From Sarcocystis neurona (lineage: Eukaryota > Apicomplexa > Conoidasida > Eucoccidiorida > Sarcocystidae): a DNA stretch of 64,000 nt. The notes beneath the pieces are model-generated. The model ran no database searches, was not told the origin of the DNA, and worked only from the letters and a program-made list of their open reading frames with translations. The position numbers and the translations under genes were made by a program. Shown here in pieces: positions 1 through 12,900 of this stretch (positions are counted from its first letter, which is position 1; each line of letters opens with the position of its first letter). Where the stretch lies: contig KL647293.1 of the NCBI GenBank assembly GCA_000727475.1, forward strand, positions 349,216-413,215, given 5' to 3'.

Positions 1-3000
1 CAGCACGAGCACGGGCGGACACACACCGGCAGGCGCACACGCAGATGGACCTGTGGGAGTGGCGAACAGCGTGAACGGGCAACACACGTGAGGGGAGGAG
101 AGCGAGAGGGAGCGGCTGCAGCGGTAGGCTGGTGGTGGTTTTGTGGACACGTTCGTGCAGTTAGTAGGATTGTTGTCGCAGTAGTGGAAGTACTTCCAGC
201 TGTCGCTCGTGCCACGCCGCCGCTGCTGGTAGTGTTGTGCCTGTGCGCCGCTCGTCTCCCTCACATCCCTCTTCATCTTTCCTTTTTCACTTGTCTTTCG
301 CAGCAGCTGTGTTGCTGCGTCCAGCCACCGAAGTCGGGCGTTTTTTTCTCTCTAGTTTCGACCACTGCCGCAGCAACCGCGGGTGATGTGCTGCTTTGGG
401 ACGCTCTGAAGTGGCGATTTCCGTTCCGCTGGGCTCACCCCCGCTCATTTCCGCCGCTCCTGCCGTGCAGCTGTTGTTGCCCCCTGGCGTGCTCGGGCAA
501 CTACTACGCCGGGTGCCTCCCGTCGCAAGTGTCCCCGGGCGCTGCTGCTAAGGTGTTTCATTTTGCTGCCGCTGCACCTGAAGGTATCGCACGTGCTGCG
601 CGCAGGGCCCCTCGACCCGACACAGGACGGTTTATCATCGATGTGTTCTTTTCCCAAGCGGCGCGTAGCAGCAGACGGCCTTCTGTGGGGAGTTTTGCTC
701 TCGTCGCTATTCGTCTCCCTGTCCGGCGCTCTCCTCTAGGCCGCCAGCGAGTCCCCTCTCGTTACGGAGAGCGTCGCTGAAGCAGCAGCACCACAGCCGC
801 CCCAGCAACGCAGCGCTGCACCCGAAGAAAGAAGAGAGCCACAGGGCGCACTGCCCGTGCGTCACGCAAGCGGTCGCATCACTTTTCTCCTTTTCCGTTC
901 TCTCCCCGCGCCTCCGTCCCCGCGGCAGCAGCTGCAGCAAAAAAGTAGACGCGTCGAGGTCGAGATTTCTGTACTCTTTACCCGCGAGTGCGGCCACGTG
1001 CAACTTTCTGTGTCCACACCGACTGTTTTCCGTCGCCGGGGACCCCCTGTCCACCCCGCGTTTTCACTCCCCGGCGGGGGCATTCTGTGCCGCGCTGCCA
1101 GACACGCGCCGGTCAGCGGACCCCCGCGTCGACAGTGAGAAAGACAGCAGAGACTGCAGACGTCAATTTTTGTGAATTTCCGCCCTTCCCCAAGCTCGCT
1201 GGCAGTCACCTTCTCCTCAACACCCAGCGACTCAGCAGCAGCCCGTGTCGCCCATGCATTTGGGGTCCCACACCGCAAGCTGAGCGAGCTTTTTATACGT
1301 CTTCGCTTTTTGTACGTCTTCCCTCATCTGGGAAACTCTTGCTTCTATTGAAGCGCGCAGCAAAGTCTGCATGCTTCCGTGAACCGTTCTCGACCTCCCC
1401 CCGTATACGTGGTGTAGAACTTGCGCGCCACCGTCGTTGCAAGTGGTACTTCCCCGCGTTCCCCGACGTGTGTGCGCGCGCCTACCTCCTCCTCACCTAC
1501 ACCTCGTCTGTGTGTTGTTGTACGTCGTGAGGTACGCACACAGATAGACACATTCCTCTGCGATGTGCCTAAACGTCCTCGTCAAAAGTTCCGTCCACAT
1601 CCTTTGTGGTGTCCATACACCGTTCCGACGGTGCGTCTGGTTATATGACGCAGTCCTCGTTTTTCCGCATGCTCTGCGATCTCTCTGCGCGCCCCTGTCG
1701 TGGACGACGTCCGTCCGAAGTGAGAGACAGAGAGAGACATACGAAGCCACCCCCGCAGACCACGTGAACGTCGTTTCCCGTGTACGTGTTCCGGTGTAGC
1801 GACAGTCCATCTGCGCTGTATAGACACCTGCTCCGTGGCACACACATCATTTGCCCTGTGCAGCGCGCCTCTGTGGGGTACACACCGTCGCGCGCGCAGC
1901 CCCGTTGTGAGCTTCGTGCCCACCCCCCCTGTCTCCCTGGCGGTGGACAACGGAGACGTGTCACATGCCCTGTTCATACAGCAGCACCCTGTTTTCCGCA
2001 TGCAGAGTGCCGCTGCCGACGACGTGCAGCGCGCACTGACTCCCGTGACGAGCCGTCGTGCGAGGAGGTGTACGTACACCTGACCTATCGTGTGGGGACG
2101 CTCTGTGTTGTGTCCAGCCGCCACTGACCAACGCAGCAGGCGCGGCGCGGCAAGCGGCACTTCCGTTCGCACCGCGGTCCGCTGCACGGCTCTACTGGAT
2201 TTTCCCGTCTGGAGCGTAGAGATGTTTTCTGCATGCGTGTGGAGTTTCTCATAGAGACTCACGAGCAGCCGCTCCTTCTACGGTAGTTTCGGCTTCGTCA
2301 GCAACTTCTCTTTTCCGTGTACACGTCTCACCCTCTGCGCTGCTGCCACGCCTGCAGTGGTCGTCTGATTCGGCCCGGCGCCTCTGTATATACGCATGGA
2401 GCGTTTTCTCCTCAGTGTACCGGGGACCACCCCACACGGGTCGTAGTCCTGTCTTTCTGCAGCTCGGCTGGCATGCGCTGCAGGCATTGTCGACCTGCTG
2501 CTGTCTTCCTCTGTAGGACGACAGCTGCGCGATATTTTTGCCGGTTCGGTGTGGCGCTTACTTTTTCAAACGCGGCTGCCTTGAGCAGTACTGCATCTGG
2601 TGCCTCGACGGCGGCCTGCTGTGCTGGCAGCAGTTCCTGCTGCCGCTGGAGCAGCAAGTGGTCTTTCTTCTACGCATCTTGCTGCTGCTGCAAGGGTTAA
2701 CGGTCACTGGCGTGGCTGACTCGTCTGTTGGTCGGTGCAACTTTCGTCGGAATATTGCGGCATCATCTCAGGGCTGCTACTGCTGCTGCTGAGCGTTGAC
2801 GTGTCTCAGCTGCTCGCAGTGAAGCAGCAGCAGCAGGCGCACGGTGCTGGTCTTCTCACAGCAGGAAGCCGGTGATCGGCCCTGGCAGCAGCGCCCCAAG
2901 AAACCCACCCGAGGCGTTGATACACGTCAGCAACAGGAGCTTCCGTAGCAGCAACAGGGCGCCCCGTAGGTGTCCTTGGGCACGAGTTGCGACAACCGGG

Positions 3001-3944
3001 TTCAATCGTGCGGCAGCACCGGCAGCCACCACCGCACACGTTTCGCAGCGGGTGATAGCAGCTAGCTGCGCACACACAAGTCAAAAGGACTTTCCCTGTG
3101 TTAGGAAGTCTCTTTTCGGCAGCGCAGAGAGGGGACGGCAAGGACGTCAGGGAGACGCGGCAGGAACGGGTTAAAGTGACACACTTGCACTGCCCACCGC
3201 CGCGGCTGTGAGCAGCAGCGAATTTGAATCGACGTTGATAGAGAGGAAGTACGGGGATCCGGGGCCGTACAACATAGCAGCTGCGGGGACTCGCCGAGCA
3301 GCAGCAGGGCACTCCTGAGCATGTGTAGGGAGTCACAGCAGCAGCATGTGCCTCAGTCAACGACAGCAGGCAAACGTATTACGGGAGGGACCCGCGGACG
3401 CAGCAGCAGGGGTAATTTTTAGCAGGCGGGTGAAGGAAGACGTCACGCTTGGGGACAGAAGCAAATAGACAGTGGAAAGGGACGCAAGAGTGTTGGAGCA
3501 CAACAGCAGCAGATCGCGCGCGTTAAGAAGACACGTTTTCACGCTAAAAGGCGGGTCCACCCGCGGTGTAGCAGCAGCAGAGGTTGAAGAAGGAGAAGCT
3601 AAATTCAGCAGAGCAGCAGCGACGTGTTCTAAGCTGCAGCTGATGCCGCGAGGCACCAGTGTATAGGACAACTCAGCGTCTTTGAACACCGACGCAGAGA
3701 ACGTAGCAGCAGAATCTTGCAGAGAGGCAGCGACAAGTTACCGCACATCGGCAGAGCTTTGAAGGACAGCAGCAGCAGACCCAAAACGAGAGAAGCCGGA
3801 GGAAAGTGCGTCAGCAGAAAGCAGTTGACAAGCGTAAGCAGCAGGAGTAAGTTCAGCGACAGCAACAGAGGGTAGACATGTTTGATGAGGGGAAGGACGA
3901 GCAGCAGCAACGAGTTAAACAGAGCGGACGCATTTTAAACACCG
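1..3944. other. Upstream region of the three-RRM gene, no gene recognised
   Basis: No reading frame here resembles a known protein. From about 180 to 2300 the + strand is rich in C and T, and open frames occur on both strands only because the sequence is GC-rich and repetitive. From about 2580 CTG and CAG triplets become frequent. The region directly precedes the start codon at 3945, so it probably holds the promoter and 5' UTR of that gene, but no core promoter element can be pointed to. A 16-bp perfect palindrome sits at 2066-2081. Confidence 0.5.
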
Positions 3945-6900
3945 ATGGAGCGAGCCGGTGGAGAGGCTGCGGGGGCCGGTGGGATACGGGCGTCTGACAG
4001 CTACTGCAGCAGCACAGCTGCTGCTCAGGCAGAAGACGGAGTGCCACTGGCAGCAACGGTGAGAACAGAAATGGGAGAAGAGGAACAGCAGCAGCAGGCG
4101 GGGCGCGGGGGCAACAGCAGTCGCGGCAGCTTTCGCAGCACCGCTGGGGAGAAGACGTGTGGCCCGCGTGCAGACGAAGAAGAAGAAGACGTCGGTGGCG
4201 GTGGATGCGTACGTGGGGGCAGCGGCACAAGTAGTTTCAGCGCCGAGGAAATGCAGCATTTTGGTGGGAAGGTAGCTGCTGCTTCTCTTTCCGCTGCATG
4301 CGTTGGACCGTACTTCGGGGCTCCCGCTGCTGCCGCCTTTCCGGCGACTAGCCCAGACACTCCTGCTGCTGCAGCTTCTCCCCCGCCGCCTCCTCCTCCT
4401 CCTCCGCACCACCACCCCCCCTTTGCCGTCGAAGAAGTCACAGCTGCCACGGGAGAAGAAGGCCCCTGCCACCTGCAGTGCAGTGAGGACCCCTCCCCAG
4501 CGTTCTCAGCCTCCCCACCACGCAGTGGGTGCGGCCTCTTAGCGGGCGGGAGCCGCCAGGACAGCGTCCCTGCAGGAGACGGCGCTGCAGAAGGTGCAGC
4601 AGCAGCGGTGGAACGAGAAGACCTTACCATCAACGCCCACGGAAGAAATGTTTTCGTTTTTCATATACCGACCCACTGGAAGGAGGAGCAGTTACAGGAG
4701 GTACGTCGCCGTTGCATGCCTCGATCTTTGATAGATTTTCTGTGCCCTGCTCTGTACACACACATGCCTGTCGACACTTGTTCAACAGCTGTGTGGAGAC
4801 GTCAAGAGAGATAGATGTACCCCGTGCGGGGTTCGGCAGAGGACGCGGCAGATGCCACAAGAATGTTTCTGCGTATACGGCAGGAGGCGCGCAGCGGCAC
4901 CTGTGCACCAGGCAGCGGCAGCAGCAAATTACACCCGCTGGGGACTCGAGCAGCAGCTGCTGCGAGGTCGAGGTACACAAGGCTGTTGATTTTTCTTCCC
5001 TGGCGCCTCAGAAAGTAATGCTGCTGCAGAAAGGAGCAGCGCTGCAGCGACACGGGGCTCTCGGCAAGCAGCGGAAGAGTGTCGACGCAGGGGAGGATCC
5101 AGCTGGGGCGGCAGCACCAGCACTGGCAGTCCACCACCAAGAGCCAGCCGCGAGGCAGTAGCAAAAGATGGCGGCCCAGCAGCGGGCCTTCCGAGAGGCC
5201 TGAAGGCAGGTAGGTTGCATGAAGCGCCTGTCTCTGACGAAGAAAGCGCACGCCGCAGCGAGACAGCAGCCAACAGCAGCAAGGGACCGACTGCGAAGGT
5301 GTAGCGGAAGCAGCAGCGCGTTAACAGCGCACCCGACGTGACAGAAACTTCCACGTACAAAGAAGATTAAGTTGCAGTGCTGTTTGCCGATGAGCAGCCG
5401 CACAGAGGAATACACAGAAAAGAGAGGAAAGGAAAAGAAAGATTCTACTCTTTGTGCGCGTCGCCCCAGACAGCGAGCGGGCAGCAGCAGGACAGAGGCG
5501 CTACTGCACTTCTGTCCGCCTCCGGCAGCAACAGAACAGATAAGTCGAAAGTTTCTACCGTCATTCGTCCGAAATGAAGAATCCCAGACATGCAGTCCTT
5601 TTTGAGTGCAGCCGTGGGGTGTACGTACACCTGGGACGGCGGTGGGGCGGCAACACATCTACCCAAATAACGTCGTCTTCCACTTCGTATGTTCACAACG
5701 ACGTCAACATCTGTATATTTGTGGGTCGTAGGTGTCTGTGTTTATGTGTGGGTGCGCTAGAACGTTCGTGGAGTGTGCTCGGAGACGAGGGCGGCTTCGG
5801 CGCGTGTTTCGCAACACAGCAGCAGCAGCGCTTGCACAGTTGTAGGGGGCCGCGATTCTTCTTTCTTTCGCACTGCGGCGTCAACTCGGGAAGAGTCTCG
5901 GTCTCGCGTGCCTCCCTGCTGCAGCATCGCGAGGGGCGGGTTGGGTTGCACGTCGTCAGCAGCAGCAGCAGCAGCCATGCGTGCGTGTCTGTCGACGTGA
6001 CTCCCTCCGGTGCAGCCGCAGACCCGGTTCGCATTCTGCACGCCCCGCACTATTGAATAGCAGGAGCAGCAACGTTGTGGGGTCAGCGCATGCGCGTTCC
6101 CTTCGTTTCTCTCTTGCTGCCAGAGCGGCGCTGTGTGCGCGTGCTGGTGTCTTCCTGCAGCAACAGCAGTAGCGACGGCAGGAGCAGCAGCGGCAGCAGC
6201 AGCGGTAGCACCAGCATGTGTGTGCACCGTAGATGTGACAAGACTGTGTAGCCACAGTAGGACGCAGCTTTGCTTCATATACGTACATCTGCTGCTGTTG
6301 TTTTCTCTGCGGGGTGCCTGGCGGTGCTGCGTCTTTGCTGCAGCACTTCAGCGGCTTCGGCGCTATTGCAAGCGTGCGTGTGGAGAAGATGGGAGCGTCG
6401 AGAAATAAAGGCTACGGCTTCGTCTGCTTCTCAGATCCACGGGATGCGCAACAGGCAGTGCAGCAGATGAACGGTGTGGTGGTGGAAGGAAAGAAGCTGC
6501 AGGTGTCTATCAAACGACCGAGCGGCAACAGCAGCACGGGGACTGCAGAAGACAACTGCAGCGGTACGGGCAGCAGCAGTCAGCAGCAGCAGAAGAGAAA
6601 TTTCGAATTTTCTTCGCGTTCTGTCTGCGTCTTCAGCGTCCCTCTCAGCTGGAATGAAGCAGACCTCCTCCAGGTAATTAATAGACAGCACGACGGTCGT
6701 GTCTACATGTATAAGTGATTTCTCTTGTGAGGTGACTTTGTTGCAGTTTCCCGTCCTCGCCCAACGGCCGGCGACCCTGTGTCTCTCTGTGCCTGTATAT
6801 ATATACATAGATATGTACGTGTATCCTGTCTGTATCTGCAGAGTCCTTGCCGTCTTCTTCCGCTTCTTCCTCGTCCATCAGCGGTGTATGTCTGGCGCTG

Positions 6901-9900
6901 TCTCACACATGCACCTGGCGACGGCTGTCTCGCAGGCTGCACAGAGAAATGCAGCGGGGCCGGGGGACAAGAATGGCCTTGTTTACCCAAGCACGCTGCA
7001 GAAGCGCAACAGAAAATTCATCGCAGCCACTTCTACATATACTGTTGATGTGGGGATGGTGCAGACGTACACGTAGATATAGATGTGTAGCTGTAAAGAT
7101 GTGGCGCAGGCTCGGTAAACATGCTTCCACGTCTGCCGTCCGACGGGGAACAGGAAAGGCAGTTGACAGCCACCCAGGGTAGCCGTCCCCCCATTGTAAG
7201 TCTCTCCCTCCCCCTCGACTTTTTATGGGTCACACGTGTGTGAAGTTGCACGCCTTTGCGTAGCGCGGTAGATGTGTCGGTCAAGCGCGAGGGAAGACGC
7301 CGAGCTGTGTTTCTCCGCCAACGCGTCAGCAGCTGCGTAGGTGGAAGAAGCCGGAGGAGAGCCGGTGAGAAGAAGTTCTCAGGTCTACACACGGTCGATA
7401 TATTTTGCAATCTTGAAAAAACTTGTCGTCGACAGCAACTTCTCCATTCCGCCATGTGTCTCCGGGCGCGCGCATATATATGGATGTTGCGTCCCGGAAA
7501 AACGTGGTGGGGTACTCCCACGTTGAGGAGGCCTACCGACAGACGTGGACGAGACTCTTATGTACGTGCATGTCTCACTGGCAGCTTGTTCGTATGGCTG
7601 CTCATTTCTTGAAGAGAAGTATCGTGCCGGAGGACAGGAAATATAAAGGTGTGCAGAGTACAGCTGCGTCCGAGCGGATGTGACTGCTTGTCTATCCGTG
7701 TAGTGTACAACTGCAAGAGAGGCGTACGTGTGATCTGTAGAAAAGTAGACGTTGTTGCTGTTGGTGGGGGACGCTGGTATTTGTGCATGGACGCAGCACT
7801 TTGGCACGTTCGGGCCTTGTTCGGAGGCGCTGGTGGCGCGGCGCCGGAACGGCCGGAGCCTGGGATATGCCGTGGTGAATTTTGCCGAGGCAGAGGCAGC
7901 CCTGGCAGCTCTGCAGCTGGGAGGGGAGAAGCGAGTCTACTGCAACGGAAAGGCAGTGCAAATGAAAGTCGCGCTTCGTTCGGCTGCCCAAATGGAGGAA
8001 CTTTTCTTCCTGCGCAGACGGGAGACCGGAGGAGGCGGGAAGGGCGGCGGCAAAGGCGGCGGGGCCAGCGGTGCGGCAGAGAAGGAGACGACGCAGCAGC
8101 GGGGAGAGGATGAGCAGCAAGAGGGTGGAGCGGCCGAGGAACGAAGAAGCGGCGAGAGCGGAACAGGGAGAGGGGACGCAGCAGGAGGAGCAGGCGGAGA
8201 AGGGGAAGGGGCAGGAAGAGCTGAGGTCGTGGGAGAGCAGCCACGTGGGCAGGGGAGGCAGCCGAAGCAGCAGCAATATTGCCATGGTGAAGGAAGAGGA
8301 GGAGATGGGAACGGAAGAGTAGCTGTGCGACAGCAGCAGCAGCAAGAGGGGAAGGGGGGTGGCAAGGGCAACAGAAGAAGCGGCGGCAGCAGCGGCCGAC
8401 TGCGAGGCAGCGGAGAGGCCGCAGCAGGTGAAGGAGCAGAGGGCCAGGTGCGGCTCCGTCCAGAGGAGCAGCAACAGCAAGGAGGAAGAAGAGCAGCAGC
8501 ACGCGAGAGGAATGCAGCAAGAAAGGAAGACGAAAAAGGAAGAGAAGCGCGAGGCGGTACAGCAGATGGTGGGTACGTCAGCAACGAATCAGAAAGCGAG
8601 GAATGCTACGGGAAAGTGCCAACAGTTCCAGCGGAGGAACAGAACAGCAGCAGCGGCGGAAGTCGGCTGCTGCGAGGCGGAGGAGGCGGAGGACCAGCGG
8701 GAAGGAGAAGAAAGGACCGCGGCAGTGGGAGCCGGGAGAACGGGCTGCAGCAGAACGAAGAAGACGGTGGCGAGACAAGCCGAGGCAGCGGCAGCAGCAG
8801 CGGCAGCGGCCGAGGAGGAGGAGAAGGGGGGGAAGGGACAAGAGAGAAAAGTCAAAGCGGACGACTGGCGGAAGAGGAGGAGGTCGACGAGGATGATGCA
8901 GCAGCAGCGGCAGCGAGTGGAAAGGGAGGAAGAGGAGGGAAAGACAAAACAGCAGCAGGCGTCTGTGGAGTGCAGGGCCGCCGCGGGGACAGCGGACGTG
9001 GACACACGCAGCAGCAGCAGCACCACCAGCACCCAGAAGAAGGCGCTGGAAGCAGCAGCCAGCATTTCCAGAAGCAGCAGCAGCAACGAGGCGCAGCAGG
9101 CAAAGACTATCGGCGCATGTATCCAGCAGCACCAGCGAAGCCCGGGTGCACCGTCTTCGTCTTTCATGTTCCTCCCGAATGGCAGGACGCTGACCTCAAG
9201 CGCGTAAGGCATGTGCCTAGTCAAAAATGAGGCACACATACGTGTACGCTTATACACACGTGCATGGGTTTCCCCGCAGCAAACACTTTCATGTATAGTT
9301 GTGGAAAAGCCAGCCAAGCACGCAGCAGCCTATGTTGTACATACGTACACATATAAACAGAGGGATATATGCACGTATATGGACCTTAAATATACATGTG
9401 TGCGCAGCCTTTGACGTAGATATATGTGTGGAGGGATATACCAATGTATATATAGGATAAGCTAACAGCGGAGGGAAACGCTACACATATATGTATATGC
9501 GCAGCGTATGTTGTACACATATTTACGTATGTGTAAATGTGTATATAGATGTATAGAGGGATATAGGAATGTATATGGATCACGGGTATACGTATGTGTA
9601 TACGCGGACGTGCAGGTTAAGAAGTACACACATATATGAACAGACAGATACGCATGTGCAACGTATGAGGGTTGCAACTGGAGTCGCCAGTGGGTGTCGG
9701 GAAGCAGAATCTCCGTGCAGCCCAGGAGTTCGATCTGCATGCGCATATATATGTAGACGCACCAACGCCTGGCCGTGAGCGCGTTGCTTTCCATCTTACC
9801 GTCTCTGCTGCAGGCTCTTCCTGCGGTGCCGCCACGTGCAACAACAGCAGTCCACGACTCCCTTACGTCAGCTGCCCATCTATGCAAGCCACACATGCAT

Positions 9901-12900
9901 ACAGACTTACCTAGCGGGTCTGCCAGAGGCATCCTGGCTTTCTTTCGCAGCCGTCTGCGTGTGCGCTAGGATAGACGCGCATGTGTACATATCTGTGTAT
10001 ATCCGTCTGCATGTCGCAGGATAGACGCGCGTGCGTACGTGTATGTATATATGTGAGTGTTGGGGTGTACGCACGTCTTTTTAGCTGCAATGCTTCTGTG
10101 TAGGTGCTTGGCGAGGACGGAGGGAAATACGTAGGCTACATGTGGCCCACGTATGGCAGAGCCTTCGATCACACAAAAGACGGAAGGCAGCTTATTTTCA
10201 TCTGTGCGAACACATATATATCCGTGTGTGTATATCTGTCCCTCTGTATATGTACGTGTATACATGTATATATATATATGTGTATTCACGTGTTTCTTGC
10301 CCGGGAGGGCAGAATTCGCGTGGAATAAGAGAGACATACGACTATCATTGGTGTTGACTCAGCTACTATTTGGTGTGGAAGTCTCTTTCATGTGAGGAGA
10401 GATGAAGTAGGTGTTTATCGTTATATGGATACTGGTGCTCGGTGGGTGTGTGTGGGGGTGGGTGCCTGCATGTGCCACATGACAGCATTTCCGTCACTTT
10501 GGCAAAATATGGACAGCAACAATTCAGAGAAATAAAGAGGACGGAGAGAGCCGTGGCTTCGCCTTCGTTTCCTTCGAGTCGCCTGCAGCGGCCAGAAGCG
10601 CCGTTGCAGGGATGCACGGGTTTCACACGGGCAGCAAGTATCTTAAAGTAATGCTGAAGACAAGCAGTGCTCCTGCTGCTACGAACTGCAACAACACGAG
10701 CAGTGGCAGCAACAGCGGCAGCGGAGGTCGCTGTTACAGCGGCGCGGGCAGCAGACCGAACGCCAGCAGCCACGTCGTGAACAGCAGCAGCAGCTACTGC
10801 GGCGGGCGGGGGGGCGGCGCCTTCGGCGTGCAGCAGCGACAGCCGTTGTACGCCAGCGGCAGCAGTCGGATGAGCAGCCGGAGAGGTGCAGAAATGGCAG
10901 CAGGGCGAGGAGGAGGTGGAGGAGCTGCAGCAGCAGCAGCACTGCGTCGGGGGAATGGGTGGCCCGCTGCTGTCGCAGCAGCAGCAGCAGGAGAGCGAGG
11001 GTACTCTCGGGGATTTAGCGGCAACGGAAGCAACGGCAGCAGTCGTTGCGGAGGCCCGCCTCCCCCGCAACAGCTGGTGAAAAAGCAGCAACAGCACGCC
11101 GCAGCAGCAGCAGCCGCGGTCCTTGAGACGCAGACAGATGCTGCTCCTTGCCGCCCGCAGGGGGAAGGAGGCCGCTGGCCGTCCCAGCAGCAGCAGCAGC
11201 AGCACACACACCGTCTCCCGCACCACTTTCTCAGAAGCGAAGAGGAGGAGGAAGAAGCAGCAGCCGCGGAGCAGTACGCAGCAGACGGAAGAGGAGGAGG
11301 AGGACCAGCAGCAGCAAGCTGCGACCGACAGACTCCGCAGCACCTGCTGCAGCAGCAGCAATACCGACCCCACAATGCTGCGCTGCCGCGACAACGAGAA
11401 GACTCGTCGCTGAGCTGCTACGCGAACTATTCGTCGCCTCAGTTTGCTGCTGCAGGTCTCTCTCCGGAGGCGGTGGCTGCTGCTTCGTCTCCCCCTCCCA
11501 GAGACGCAGCAGCAGGTGCAACTAGCGGAACGGCAGGAAGCGCTGCTTCTCTACACCATCGGGGCGCTGCTGCTGCTGCTGGCAACCCACCGCAGACGAT
11601 GTACGACCAAACAGCCGTTGGTGAAGGAGCTGAGGTATGTTCCGGCGTCATGCTGCTGCCCGTATGTGACAGACGATCACAGAAGAAAACACTCTCATAC
11701 GCGATATCTCCGGTCCCGTACAGCTGCGGAGCGCCTTTCTTGCTTGACAACTTCTTGTGCATGTGTGGAAACAAATAGAAGACGAACAGCCGCAGATCGC
11801 TCTTCACAGAGACCCACACACGTAGTACGCGCGTAGATCGCGTGCTACGTGTGAGTGTTGGAGTGCAGCAGACACCAACTCCTGGCAGCAAGCGGCGGCA
11901 TACGCAGGTATATACATACATATATATATATTTATGTGTATGTACATGGGTGTGTGCAGTGTTGCAGCAAAGAGACCGACTCCTGGCAGCAGCAGCAGCA
12001 CCCGGTGTACACAGATACAAACACGTTCGTATATGTGTAGATCTGCAGTGCCCCACCAGAGACTGACTCCTGGCAGCAGCAGCGGCCGGCACATAGATAT
12101 ATATATATAGCGGCACGAAGCGTAGTGGCAGAACAGAGAAGAAGTAGAACTAGCAGATGAGAGCAGGAGGGAAAGCAGCAGCCGTCTGGTAGAATTGAAT
12201 ATACGGCCGTCTGGCGGTCATGGCTGTACATAAATAGGTCCGGAAGGGGAGGCTGAGGAAGGGAAAATGAGACACGCTACACGAAATACACACGCAGTGG
12301 CCTAGGCCTCGTCGAGAACTGTCCGTGCGTCGCGCTCTGAACAGACAGCTCGGGTCCACCTGTACTTTGCAAATCTCCTCCACCTTCATATATGTCTACG
12401 CGCTGCTTGTTTGCCAGGATAGAGGTGTATAGACGTCTTCGCTTATACGCTTCAACACGTGCAGGTGGAGGGAGGACCAGAGAAAGCTTCGCAGTTCTAT
12501 CCTCCGTCCTGCACACCGCCGCATGCAGGTGTAAATAAAAGTGCAACGTAGACGGGGAGACACACATGTGGCGTGCATGCGTGTAGACTGGCAGAGGACA
12601 CAAGAAAGGGAGACATACACGTGCACACAGTACAAGGGCCGTGACCGAGGTCTTCGTAGCGTATGTATGTTTTGCGCAACAGCGTAGATGTCTTGACCGA
12701 CGTCTTACCGACGTATATATATCTGTACAACAGTATTCAGGTTGTTAGTGACGTCTTGCAGACGTATATATATATATGTGCAACAGTATTTCTGTCTTGA
12801 CCAACGTCTCACAGACATTACACATATATATATTATATGTACAGTAGTATTTATGTCTGGTGTCGCTCGTTGAAGATGGAGGAGCCCGCCACGGGGTGTT

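Noticed and set aside
88..780. 230-codon + strand frame at the left edge
   Set aside because: Composition is Cys/Leu/Pro-rich as expected of a pyrimidine-rich strand, there is no known domain, and overlapping frames are open on both strands.
7558..8584. Long - strand frames (up to 320 codons) opposite exon 3 of the three-RRM gene
   Set aside because: They are shadows of the purine-rich linker; the + strand frame is anchored by RRM2 and RRM3.
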